This document shows, in pieces, positions 1-9,434 of a DNA stretch of 20,072 nucleotides (position 1 is its first letter; each line of letters starts with the position of its first letter). The DNA is from Larix sibirica (lineage: Eukaryota; Streptophyta; Pinopsida; Pinales; Pinaceae), in the NCBI GenBank assembly GCA_004151065.3, contig NWUY0300049780.1, forward strand, positions 6,746 to 26,817. The letters run 5' to 3'. The notes beneath the pieces were generated by a model. The model had not been told where the DNA came from. It did no database searches and worked only from the letters and a program-made list of their open reading frames with translations. The position numbers were made by a program, and so were the translations under genes.

Positions 1-380
1 ACCAAGTCGTCGTAGGCCACACAATCGACCAATCAACCGTCAAGATCAGTAATTTCTGCAAAAACGCAGAAAGCCCTAAACTCCCTCGCCATCCTCCCAA
101 ATGTCTTTTTATTTGAAAGACAATGTTTTATCATTTTGCTCTTTAAAAAATAAGAAACATTTATGTCTTACCACCTAGTATTTATTAAATGTCTTTTTAT
201 TTAAAAGACAATGTTTTATCATTTTAGATGAATATTGATATCTATATGATATTTAAAATAAAAATAAAAATTCAAATACACATTATAAAAGATTTATTTT
301 AATTTTAAACCTAATAAATATAGAGAATTGATTGAAAAAATATTATACATTAATGTAAATTTCAAAACAAATTATTATAT
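1..380. other. AT-rich flank left of the LINE locus
   Basis: No gene is supported here. The first 100 bases are more GC-rich than the rest. On the minus strand an ATG at 92 opens only 19 codons before a TGA. The remainder is AT-rich and holds one dispersed direct repeat, listed separately. This is the pre-insertion target DNA of the LINE that follows and could be intronic or intergenic. Confidence 0.6.
100..225. repeat. Pair of 38-bp direct repeats, each with a small palindrome
   Basis: Positions 100-137 and 188-225 are the same 38-bp sequence with one mismatch (G at 115, A at 203), offset by 88 bp. Each copy contains an inverted repeat, GTCTTT...AAAGAC, able to form a 6-bp stem. This may be an old segmental tandem duplication or part of a small non-autonomous element. 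No terminal inverted repeats or flanking duplication were recognised, so the type is unknown. Confidence 0.75.
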
Positions 381-395
381 AAAGCTCATATGTTT
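381..395. repeat. Target-site duplication, 3' side of the LINE locus
   Basis: The 15-mer AAAGCTCATATGTTT is directly followed by the poly-T at 396-405, which is the complement of the LINE poly-A tail. The identical 15-mer recurs at 10214-10228, just outside the opposite end of the LINE sequence. Direct repeats of this length beside a poly-A tract are the mark of target-primed reverse transcription. Confidence 0.88.
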
Positions 396-910
396 TATTT
401 TTTTTCCAAGGGAAAAGAAAAATAACTTACTATTAATAAAAGCTAATAGCAACAGAGACATGTATCAGAAATATCCAGGCGTCAGTGTCTGCGGCTACAA
501 CCCAGCCGCTAAGTAAAAAGATAGTGATCCACATAACATAAACAGATATAATCAAAGCACCATAATGTAACACGACTACAACCCAGCCGCAAGGTAAAAA
601 ACCATGCTCAACAAGAGAACAAAAGACCCAAACTAAACAGTCCATAAGCAAAATAGGAAAGTAGAGCCGGAATAATACAAGACCCGGAACAAAAGATAAC
701 CTAGTCATGCCCAAAGCATAACAGAGATGATCAGTCACAAAATGAGACCGCCTATAAAGGTCACCGGTCCCCAAAAAAACCACCAAAAAAAAGTAACTAG
801 CCGGAGCGAAGATCCAGATGGAACAAAAGACCAACTAGAGGTTGGCCAAAAGATCATCACTAAGAACCTACAAAAAAAGGATATAAGTCGATAAAGAGAT
901 CCACCAACAG
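396..910 (-). other. 3' UTR and poly-A tail of LINE segment A
   Basis: On the minus strand this follows the RNase H stop at 911 and ends in a short poly-A (poly-T at 396-405, with one A). It carries two tandem hairpins, listed separately. A 133-codon open frame spans 834-433 on the minus strand. It is very hydrophobic, overlaps both hairpin units and matches no known LINE protein, so I treat it as chance. Confidence 0.7.
491..590 (-). other. Two tandem copies of the 3' hairpin of LINE A
   Basis: On the minus strand, 509-491 reads GCGGCTGGGTTGTAGCCGC: a perfect 6-bp stem around a 7-nt loop. A second copy at 590-572 has the same loop and a stem of GCGGCT with AGTCGT, which pairs fully in RNA if G-U pairs are allowed. 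The two hairpins are 81 bp apart. The distal one ends 85 nt before the poly-A tail. Elements C and D have a similar hairpin at almost the same distance from their tails, so this is likely part of the signal read by the LINE reverse transcriptase. Confidence 0.65.
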
Positions 911-1369
911 TCACAACAAATGGAGATCCATAGAGCCCGCAGATAGCAATAGGTCATCCTCCCAATCCTCCCAAAAGATAAGTCCCAAAGGATAAGTTAA
1001 GGCCCACTTCGATAAATAATCCGCCAACTGATTACGCAAGCGGGGAACATGATGAAAGCTGATACAATGGATTTTATCAATCAGTGTTAGAGTCTCCTGA
1101 AGCCAATGTGATAGTAGCAACACCTTGATGGATGTTGCACCTTTGGCCCAATCAATCGTGACATGTGAGTCGCCCCAAATCTGAAGAGAATGGAACCACC
1201 GAGAAGATGAAAAACGAAGTAATAGCCAGAGGGCCAAAAGATCACTACGAGAGTTTGAGCCCACCCCAGAATTAAACCACAATTTGAAAAGTCAAGTTGA
1301 ATTCACAAAGAGGATTGCACCTACCCCACTGACAGAACCCCCACCTTGCGAAGCACCGTCGAAGAAACC
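911..1369 (-). pseudogene. LINE A ORF2: C-terminal RNase H domain (broken)
   Basis: This is the RNase H1-like domain that ends ORF2 of many plant L1 elements and degrades the RNA of the RNA-DNA hybrid. On the minus strand it opens with FFDGAS (1366-1349), which supplies the first catalytic Asp. A TGA follows about 20 codons later, and a 123-codon frame then runs 1282-911. Visible motifs are GSNSRSDLLAL, where the usual catalytic Glu is Asp, then GDSHVTIDW with the third acidic residue, and the C-terminal RNQLADYLSKW. It is separated from the upstream zf-RVT frame by a frameshift, so it is not expressed as part of ORF2. Confidence 0.85.
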
Positions 1370-1491
1370 GCATGGCTACATAAGATTTTGGATCTCAGAT
1401 ATAGTGCCCGAGGGACGTGAAAACACACTACCAGCAGTCCCCACACCATTTGACTCTCGAAAAGAAGCCAATGCTCTGCAACCCAGAAAAG

Positions 1492-2538
1492 TTATGTCCA
1501 GAGGTTTTTCCTCAAAAATGATAAAGTTCTTGGCCCACCAGACTTCCCAGAAAATAAAACATGGGAGGGCATGCCATTCATTTTCCAAACTCCCCCAAAT
1601 ACGAAGGCCATCAGCCATAGAGCTGCTACCCAATAGAGTCGGTGCCCGCAGATATTATTGATAACCACCCATATTGCAGCAACAAAGGGGCACCGCAGAA
1701 AGATGTGTTCAATAGTTTCGCCCTGGGAACGACATAGAACACACCAACCAGGTCCACAAAAACCACATCGGCACAAATTGTCCCAAGTGAGGATACAATT
1801 CCGTAGCACCAACCAGATAAAACATTTAAGTTTCAAGGGCATATGAAAATGCCACAGTTTGGTAAACCACCACTTCTCATTCAGAGTGACACCTATGACC
1901 AATGACTCATAAGCCAATTTTGCAGTAACAATCCCATCGCTTGGATTCCACGACCAAACCAACCGGTCGTCCGTGGCCAGAATAGAAATATTTGAGTCCT
2001 TCAAACATTGCACAAAGGAGTTCCATCCCAGGGCCAGCCCGCCAATAAGTCCAAGTTGCTCCGCCGAGATCCAAGTGGATCTACCCCCAACAGCTATGTA
2101 GAGTGCATGAGAAAGCACATAATATTCTTTGGACCACAAAACCCCAGTTAGATCCGTAGAGAAACAAGGGTTCAATGGCCCACCAACAATCGGATCAGCA
2201 CCAAACCAGATTTCTTGGCCATTTCCAGGAACCCAAGCCAACCATTCCTTAATGATAGATAAAGAACCCTTCAGATCGCTCCAAATATTTGAGACAACAT
2301 TTGTAGTGTGTGAACCCAATCTAATCCATTCAACCACGGGAGTTGATTTTAGATATTTACCATGTATAAGTGTACTCCAGGAAGAATCCCCAAACAAAGC
2401 ATGCCACTGGCTTTTGGATTTCAAAGACAAATCAAATTGTTCCAGATTTTTGATAGCCCACCCACCCATCTGACAGGGACTGGCCAAAGTCTTCCAATCT
2501 GCGAGGTGGAATTTGAAAACATCTCTGCCCCGGACCAA
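1492..2538 (-). pseudogene. LINE A ORF2: RT thumb/connection and zf-RVT domain
   Basis: A 348-codon open frame on the minus strand. Its first part resembles the post-RT connection of plant L1 ORF2: GGWAIKNLEQFDLSLKSKS, then HGKYLK. The zf-RVT zinc-binding domain lies at about residues 222-298 (about + 1875-1645). It has the typical MPLKLKCFIWLVLRN stretch followed by CVLC...ETIEHIFLRC, so the C-x2-C-H-C ligands are intact. The last ~50 codons read past the zf-RVT domain and then out of frame before the RNase H. It overlaps the preceding RT frame at 2421-2538, showing a frameshift there. Confidence 0.85.
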
Positions 2539-3802
2539 ATAAAGGAGAAAATGCGCTTGTGTAATCCATGTATGATAGACTTAGGGATCTTGCAGAGGGA
2601 TAACCAATATACAACAAGATTTTGTAGCACAGACCTTGCCAATGTGAGCCTACCACCCAATGTTAGCCATCGCCAACACCGGTGATTTATCCGCTTATCA
2701 AAATGATTTAAAAGCCACAACCAGTCACAAGTGAGATTGTTAGTCGGCTTCAGGAAGAAGCCAAGATATATAGTGCCCTCCATAATATCTTTGAAATTGA
2801 AGGGGAAGAGAGAAAAAACTTGAGATTTGATCCCCAGATCAACATTGTGTTCCAGGAACCAATATTTAAAGGGACTTATCAGCATCCCAAAGGCACGACA
2901 GAAAAGGTCTAAAATATTTTTATAGCACCGCCATTCCGGAATAGAATCCAGACCAAAGAGAATGACATCATCAACAAAAAGGTATGGGTCACCGATACCT
3001 AATCAGTAATTTTGATGCCCAAAATGCATCCATCTTGCTTGGCCCGAAGAATCCGTCTGCTCAATCCTTCAATTGTCAACAAGAATAATAAAGGAGAGAG
3101 TGGACAACCCTGACGAATCCCCCTTGAGCTCTTAAAAAAATCAGAAGGAAAGCCATTGATGATGATTGCAAAGTTCACAGATGAAATACACGCCATAATC
3201 CATTTGACCACATACCACGGCAGCCCAATCTGAACCAAAATAAGTCGAAGGAAGGTCCAGTTCACACGATCATAAGCCTTTACCCGGTCCAATTTTAAAC
3301 ATAAAGATATGATATTTTTCGTTTTAATACTATGAAAGACCTCCTGGGTTACACCCACAACATCCAAAATCTGACAATTCTCAAGGAACCTGAATTACTC
3401 CATAGAAATGTATTTCAATAAACCAGGCTTTATACGGATAGCAATGATTTTAGAAATTACCTTGAAGATCAGATTACAAAGAGAAATAGGTTTGTAGTCA
3501 CCAAAATCCTCAGGATGAGATTTTTTAGGAATGGGGGCAATAAAAGTGGAATTTAAGGCCCCCGATATCACTCCACCAATCCGGGTTTCTTCCACCACCA
3601 CCCATATTTCAGGCCCCATCAATTCAAAAAATTCTATGAAGAGCTCTACCATCCATCCATCAGGACCAGGACTTTTATCCTTTGCAAAGCCCCGCGAAAC
3701 ACCTTTAATCTCCATAAGAGCAGTCTCCCGAAAAATCTCATCCCCCTCCTCATCATAGAAAAGCCGAGGATATTCTTTAATCACCTTTATCTGGTCAATC
3801 AT
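2421..3802 (-). pseudogene. LINE A ORF2: reverse transcriptase domain (broken)
   Basis: RT_nLTR-type polymerase domain read from 3802 down to 2421 in three pieces. The first (3802-3395) carries GFAKDKSPGPDGW and FIAPIPKKSHPEDFGDYKPISLCN, the fingers region. The second (3367-2999) carries motif A as LKLDRVKAYDRVNW and motif B as RGIRQGCPLSPLLF. A TAG at 3001-2999 ends this piece; segment B has CAG (Gln) at the same codon. The catalytic motif C follows in another frame at 2975-2964 as FVDD, with both Asp kept. The third piece (2885-2421) holds the YLGFFLKP and GGRLTLARSVL thumb motifs. At least one stop and several frameshifts make it non-functional. Confidence 0.88.
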
Positions 3803-4016
3803 AGTAGCAGATTTGGGATCACCATAGATGTCCTGGAAATGTTTAATGGCCTCAGATTGCAGATCGTTCAGTCCAGAAATTTGCCTACCCGAACAATCAT
3901 TTAAGTCCCAGATGGTGTTCTGTATACGTCGAGCATCAGCAAATTTGTGAAATTTTTTTGTGTTTTGGTCCCCAGCCTTTATCCAGAGTGCCCTGCTTTT
4001 TAACCTCCATGATTCC
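3803..4016 (-). other. LINE A ORF2 linker between endonuclease and RT
   Basis: This stretch joins the two recognisable ORF2 domains of segment A and has a close counterpart in segment B at about 6330-6600. It is coding-derived sequence of the ORF2 linker but has no open frame of useful length, so frameshifts have accumulated here. Confidence 0.6.
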
Positions 4017-4995
4017 TCAACTTCTTTGGCCCTTCATTGACTTATCCATCAGCTCACTAATCTCCTGTTCAGTGTTTTCCAACTCTAAAGCCATCTCTTT
4101 CTTTCTTTTGCGGGTACATTTAGACATAAAAGAATTTAATCCTCTAAGCTTGGCCACCAGTTTATCCATTGCCGAAAGTTCTCCAGTAACATTCATCGAA
4201 CCCCAGTGAGTCTCTACCGCCATTTTGAATGAAACATCCGATAAGCAAGCATAATTGAATTTGAAGGTATAAGACTGGTGGACCACCTCAAAGTCGACTT
4301 GAAGAATAATGGGGAGATGGTCACTGATCTTAGACTGTAAAATCCAAGATCGATATTTGAACAAATTATCCAAAAGATTCTTCGAGATAAGAAAACGGTC
4401 CAAACGCTTGGAAATATTCTCCCCACCGCCTCTGCCGTTTGACCAAGTAGGAGCTAAAGGCTAAGGTTCAACATCCAATAGATTTTTGGATATACAAAGG
4501 TCCGTGAAGTATTCACCCAAGGGATCCAATCTTTCCCATCTACCCCACTCCTTCGAGGCTCCCCAATAGAAATTTAAGTCCCCATCCAAAATAAGATTTT
4601 CTAACTCAAGCAACTTCTCCGAACAGCCAGTATCCGAAAAAACCTCACGATCCCGGTAAGGACCATAGAAATTCAGTATATTTATACCACCATCAAAATC
4701 CATCAACCTGCTAGATAATAGAATTCCCATCGACACAACATAAGAATTAAGATCCAGAACCTGGGGGTTCCAAGCAGCCAACAAACCACTAGATAACCCG
4801 TTGGCATCAATGGCACAAATCATCCAGTCAGGACGAATTTTAGTGAAAAAAATTCGCGCCTTGTCCGCATAGACCATGGTTCCTGTAGCAGAACAATGTT
4901 CGGTTTACAGATAAGAAGAGCATGCTTGAGGGCAATAAATTTTGGGAGACCCCCCACTCCCCGAATATTCAAAGAAAAGCAAATCATTTCCGACC
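4017..4995 (-). pseudogene. LINE A ORF2: AP-like endonuclease domain (broken)
   Basis: The endonuclease nicks target DNA to prime reverse transcription. The minus strand at about 4985-4950 reads NIRGVGG, the N-terminal catalytic Asn motif. It is followed by NIVLLQE (the catalytic Glu). A single-base loss then puts the next part into another frame, 4877-4461. That frame contains GLLAAWNP, NFYGPYRD and GDLNF, the last being the Asp/Asn active-site motif. A second break near 4440 leads into 4403-4017, which contains SDHLPIIL (the terminal catalytic Asp-His). All signature motifs are therefore present but spread over three frames. Confidence 0.88.
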
Positions 4996-5186
4996 CCGAG
5001 GAAGGGCTTTGATGCCTCTAAGTGCCCCAGAATTTGGAGAAATGATATCAGTAATCAAACCATCAACAACATCCACCGCCAACTAACCAGACCGTGAACA
5101 ATCCTTTGCCTTCCTCACACTACGGGTCTATAATGGGGAAACGTCAAAAGCCAGGCCACCAAATCGAGCCCCCTTACTTGATTTCT
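4996..5186 (-). other. LINE A: region just upstream of the endonuclease
   Basis: This matches segment B at about 7555-7748 and marks the ORF1-ORF2 junction or the extreme ORF2 N-terminus. Similarity to segment B stops abruptly after 5186, exactly where a TG that could begin an LTR appears. No complete ORF is visible. Confidence 0.6.
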
Positions 5187-5314
5187 GTTAAGATCCTAGT
5201 GGGCGGCCTTCACTAACACCTTGAGGTTTTGGTGTAATGGTTCGTATCATTTGGTATCAGAGCACTTTCTTGGGCTCGTTGGGTGGAATTTCTGCCAAAT
5301 TTTTTTTTCGCATC
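5187..5314 (+). mobile_element. Edge of an LTR retrotransposon (LTR end, PBS, start of the internal region)
   Basis: LINE similarity ends at 5186. The next bases start TGTTAAG, and a CA at 5248-5249 lies 2 bp before a textbook primer-binding site at 5252-5263. Read literally, TG...CA would define an LTR of only 63 bp at 5187-5249, far shorter than usual. That would suggest a miniature TRIM/SMART-like element. Alternatively, only the 3' end of a longer LTR is joined here. The internal region runs to the NN gap at 5315, so the second LTR and any coding region are not in the window and the superfamily is unknown. Confidence 0.7.
5252..5263 (+). other. Primer-binding site for initiator tRNA-Met
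   Basis: The 12-mer TGGTATCAGAGC is the sequence complementary to the 3' end of plant initiator tRNA-Met, used by most plant Copia and many Gypsy elements to prime minus-strand DNA. It sits 2 bp after a CA, the usual spacing from the end of a 5' LTR. This fixes the element's orientation as plus. Confidence 0.85.
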
Positions 5315-5316
5315 NN
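5315..5316. other. Assembly gap (NN)
   Basis: Two Ns interrupt the sequence between LTR-retrotransposon DNA and the second copy of the LINE RT. The size is unlikely to be real. The change in content across it suggests missing sequence or a join between repeat copies. Confidence 0.95.
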
Positions 5317-6600
5317 ATATCTTTGAAATTTAAGGGAAGAAAGAACAAACCTGAGATTTGATCGCCAGATCAACATTATGTTCCAGAAACCAGTATTTAA
5401 AGGGACTTATCAGCATCCCAGAAGCACGCAAAAAGATCTAAAATATTTTTGTAACAGAGCCATTCCGAATAGAATCCGGACCAAAGAGCATGACATCATC
5501 AACAAATAAAGTGTGGGTCACCGAAACCTGATCAGTAATTTTGATGCCCGAAATGCACCCATCCCGTTTGGCCCGAAGAATCAACCTGCTCAGCCTTCAA
5601 TAGTCAACAAGAATAATAAGGGGAAAGAGGACAACCCTTGACGAATCCCCTCGAGCTTTTGAAAAAATCAGAAGGGAAACCGTTGATGATCACCGCAAAA
5701 TTCACGAGATGAAATACAAGCCATAATCCATTTGACCACGGCCACGGCAACCCAATCTGAACCAAAATAAGAAGAGAAAGGTCCAGTTCACACGATCATA
5801 AGCCTTTTCCAGGTCCAATTTTAAACAGAGAGAGCTGATATTTTTGTTTTTATACTATGAAAGACCTTCCTGGGTTACACCCACAGCATCCAGAATCTGA
5901 CGGTTCTCTAAGGAACCCGAATTGCTCCATAGAAATGTATTTCGATAAACCAGGCTTTATACGGATAGCAATGATTTTTGCAATTACCTTATAAATCAAA
6001 TTACAGAGAGAGATAGGTCTGTAGTCACCAAAATCCTCAGGATGAGATTTTTTAGGAATAGAGCGATAAACGTGGAATTTATGGCCCCCAGATCACCCCA
6101 CCAATCCGGGTCTCCTCCACCACCGCCCATATATCAGGCCCCATCAATTCAAAGAACTCAATGAAAAGCTCCACGTCCACCCATCAGGGCCAGGACTTTT
6201 ATCCTTTGCAAACCCCGCAAAACCCCTTCAATCTCCATAAGAGTAGTCTCCCGAAAAATCTCATCCCCCTCCTCATCAGAGAAAAGCCTTGGATATTCTT
6301 TAATCACCTTAATCTGGTCAATCATAGTAGCTGATTTGGGATCACTATAAATGTCCTGGAAATGTTTAATGGCCTCAGACTGAAGTTCATCTAATCCAGA
6401 AATTCGCTTGCCCGATCTATCATTTAAATCCCAAATGGTATTTTGTATACGACGAGCATCAGCAAATTTATGGAAAAATTTTGTGTTTTGATCCCCACCT
6501 TAATCCAGAGCGCCCTGCTCTTTAAGCCACCAAGTTTCCTCATGAAAATTTAGGTGTCTCAATTTCCTTCTTTCCAAGTCCGTGAGAGCCACACTCAATA
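5317..6600 (-). pseudogene. LINE segment B ORF2: reverse transcriptase, heavily frameshifted
   Basis: Near-copy of segment A from 2788 upward, starting at the gap in the middle of the RT. Motif C is at 5503-5492 as FVDD, and the codon corresponding to A's TAG is CAG. The finger and motif A/B regions can be followed by similarity to A, but frequent single-base insertions and deletions leave no long open frame. The thumb, zf-RVT and RNase H that should follow are absent because the sequence stops at the gap. Divergence from A includes many substitutions as well as indels. Confidence 0.8.
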
Positions 6601-7660
6601 CTGACTCAGTTGGCCTTTCATAGACTTATCCATCAGATCACTAATCTCATGTTCAGTATTTTCCAGCTCCAGAGCCATCTCTTTCTTTTTTTTTCGGGTC
6701 CATTTGTCATAAAAATTTTAAACCTCTAAGTTTGGCCAACCATTTTATCCATTGCCGAAAGTTCACCAGAAACATCCATCGATCCCCAATGTGTCTCCAT
6801 CGCTTGTTTGAAAGAACATCCGATAACCAAGCAAATTGAATTTAAAGGGATAAGTCTGATGGACCACCTCAGTGTCAACTTGAAGAATAATGGGGAGATG
6901 GTCACTAATCCTGGACTGTAAAATCCAGGATCGATATTTGAAAAATTATCCAAGAGATTCCCGAGATAAGAAAAGATCCAATCGCTTAGAAATATTCTCC
7001 TCACTACTTCTGTCCGTTTGACCAAGTAGGAGCTAAAGGCTGAGGTTCAACATCCAAAGATTTTTGGAAGCACAAAGGTCCCTGAAATAGTCACCCAAAG
7101 GGTCCAATCTTGCACGTCTACCCCACACCTCTGAGGCCCCCAAGAGAAATTTAAGTCCCCAGCCAAAATAAGATTTTCCAAGTCAAGTAACTTTCCGAAC
7201 AGCCAGTATCCCAAAAACCTCACGATCCCGATAAGGACCATAGAAATTCAGTATATTTATACCACCATCAAAACCCATCAACCTGCCAGATAATAGAATC
7301 CCCATTCGAAACAACATAAGATTTAGATCCAGAACCCGGGGGTTCCAAGCAGCCAACAGCCCACCAGATAAGCCCATTGGCACCAATGGCACAAATCATC
7401 CAGTCAGGACGGATTTTAGTGAAAAAAATTCTTCGCCTTGTCCGCACAAACCATGGTTTCCTGAAGCAGAACGATGTCATTGCAAATAAGAAGAGCACGC
7501 TTAGAGGGCAAGAAGTTTAGGGAGGCCCCCCACTCCCCGAATATTCTAGAGAAACAAATCATTTCCGACCCCTGAGCAAGGGCTTTGATGCCTCTAAGCG
7601 CCCCGGAATTTGGAGAAGTGATATCAGGAATCAAACCATCAACAACATCCACCGCCAACT
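6601..7660 (-). pseudogene. LINE segment B ORF2: AP-like endonuclease, heavily frameshifted
   Basis: Second copy of the endonuclease, read from about 7560 down to 6601 through a chain of overlapping frames (7658-7416, 7498-7268, 7392-7183, 7241-7047, 7025-6726). Visible pieces are LLQETMV (catalytic Glu), GGLLAAWNPR, NFYGPYRD and GDLNF. Frames change about every 60 codons, clearly more often than in segment A. Over 4681-4855 versus 7256-7431 I count about 15 differences, or roughly 91% identity. Confidence 0.85.
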
Positions 7661-8179
7661 GACCGACCGAGAACTACCTTTGGCCTTCCTCGCACTACGG
7701 GTCTATGTAATGGGGAAGGTCAGAAGCCAGGCCACCAAAACGAGCCCCTTATTTATTTCTTTTGGTCCACCATAGGACCCACGGATCATTCGGCCCAACC
7801 AAGGAGGCTTCATCAACCTTACGGTTTTTATAATAAGTAGGAATGGGTTCCTTTTTACCATATCACAATAGGAAGGGATCAACAACACTTGTGGAGTGGA
7901 ACCCGGAGGCCCCGAATCTTCAAATACCTCGGCCCCTCAACAGGACCAATGGACAAGATCAGGGGGATCAGAAGGATTCGGCAAAACAATATCATCAACC
8001 CCGGGAGAAGAACCATCCGCACCCCGCGGAGACGAATGGTCCGAAGAAACCAGACGGTATCCGACAGAGAAGGTAGTGAGTGAAGAGACTCAGAATCCGA
8101 ACGGGATGGCAGAGAACGCATCATCCAAACCCCCGAGGGGACTAACCATCAACAACCAACGAAGCCACAGGCACAGTAG
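7661..8179 (-). other. LINE B: ORF1-ORF2 junction region
   Basis: This lies between the zinc-knuckle part of ORF1 and the endonuclease. Short frames occur on both strands (for example 8124-7879 minus and 7896-8189 plus) but none shows a recognisable domain. By position it should be the low-complexity C-terminal tail of ORF1 plus the ORF2 start, in decayed form. Confidence 0.5.
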
Positions 8180-9434
8180 CAATCAATAGGACAACCATCA
8201 CAAGAAGGGATAGTAGGAGGTGAAAGAGGATGAACTACCAATGTCTGCATTTTTTTTAATATCCAAATCTCTAATAAAATGATTTTTCCATTCATTTAAA
8301 TGATTGATAAAAAGAAGGGTCATAGAACTCAAGCTTACCCATAGTGTCCAAGTTCTCCACATCGGGCGGAGGGAGATGATTTGAATAGCCATCCATAGCA
8401 CCAGCCGTGTCACGTTCCAAATCACTACAATCCTCAGACGAATAAAGCGGGTCCCCCTCACTAGGGTGAGTCGGCCGAGTCACATTCTTACACTGGCGCT
8501 ACAGATGACCGACCTCTTTGCAATGTGAGCAATGAAATGGGATACCCCAATAATCGATCACCTGAGCATACTGGCGCCCACGCCAATCAATGTGCAAGAC
8601 ATCAACAAGACCCAATGAAATTTACACCTCAACAAGCAAACACCCCATCCGCTTATCCACCCCATCCAAAACACTATCCTCCAGGTGCAAGAACCGACCC
8701 AAACTATTGTCGACCGCCTCAAAAGCTCTACGGTTCCACATGGCCAAAGGAAACTACAGAAAAAGAACCCATAAGTGACAGAAACGAATGGATGCTATGT
8801 CCGGATCGAAATCCGTATTCCATCTCTGTAGCATGAGGCTTCTAGGCCCAGTCAACCACAGCTTGTCCAGAATCTGAGACGCATGTTTCTCCTCCTGAAA
8901 TTTAAACCCATACCAACCCCGATCTAAAATCGATACCTTCGGAACATATTTTAGCTCAGGACCCCAGGTCTCCGATACCCATTGAACGATATCCCGCCGG
9001 TTCATGGCCATATAAGAAAAACGACCAACCAGTGCAGTCATATTATACTCAACCAACTCCGATAATCCCACATCTCGGCCCATGGTGAGCCAAGTCTGAC
9101 CCAGTCGACAGCCCCACCTCTCCAGTTGCCGGTTCGATCTCCACGTAGATGGAAGGGCAGAACCCGAACCCTTTGAGGAAGATTTACCACCAGCAGCGGC
9201 CGAGGGGAGATGGGCAGTCCCCGAGAACTTTCGGCGTCTGACACTTGATTGACCCTGTTTAGCAATGTGTCGGCCATCCTCAGCCACCTGGACAACACCC
9301 AGCACCAAAGGCCTCTTCCCCTTAAGCATCTCCTTATAGAATTCATCTGGCTTTAAGAGTCCATTTTTCTCAATCCACAGGTCAGTTGATGACTGGGACA
9401 GGCCCGACGTGTTGGGAATGATCTGTTCACCCAT
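8180..9434 (-). pseudogene. LINE B ORF1: DUF4283 / CCHC zinc-knuckle RNA-binding protein (broken)
   Basis: ORF1 of plant L1 elements binds the LINE RNA. The frame starts with ATG at 9434 and is open for 226 codons to 8754. Residues ~135-215 are a DUF4283 domain, with ALVGRFSYMAM, the WVSETWG stretch, VSILDRGWYGFKF and LMLQRWNTDFDP. A frameshift follows. The zinc knuckle at 8531-8490 reads CSHCKEVGHL-stop-RQC, a CX2CX4HX4C motif with a TAG (8501-8499) between His and the last Cys. The tail continues in the same frame to 8292 as an acidic, Pro- and Ser-rich stretch. At least one frameshift and one stop inactivate it. Confidence 0.85.

Noticed and set aside
1-92. Short minus-strand frame starting with ATG at 92
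   Set aside because: It stops after 19 codons and has no identifiable family or clear splice site; too little to call an exon.
433-834. Minus-strand 133-codon hydrophobic ORF after the RNase H of LINE A
   Set aside because: It spans the two 3' UTR hairpins and resembles no LINE protein; the hydrophobicity follows from T-rich codons. Treated as a chance frame.
1284-2685. Several plus-strand open frames of 60-125 codons across 1284-2685
   Set aside because: They lie antisense to clear zf-RVT, RT and RNase H motifs on the minus strand and contain no recognisable domain.
7843-8836. Plus-strand Pro/Arg/Asn-rich frames at 7843-8189 and 8525-8836
   Set aside because: Antisense to the ORF1 tail and zinc knuckle; their composition reflects the complement of the Ser/Gly-rich ORF1 tail.
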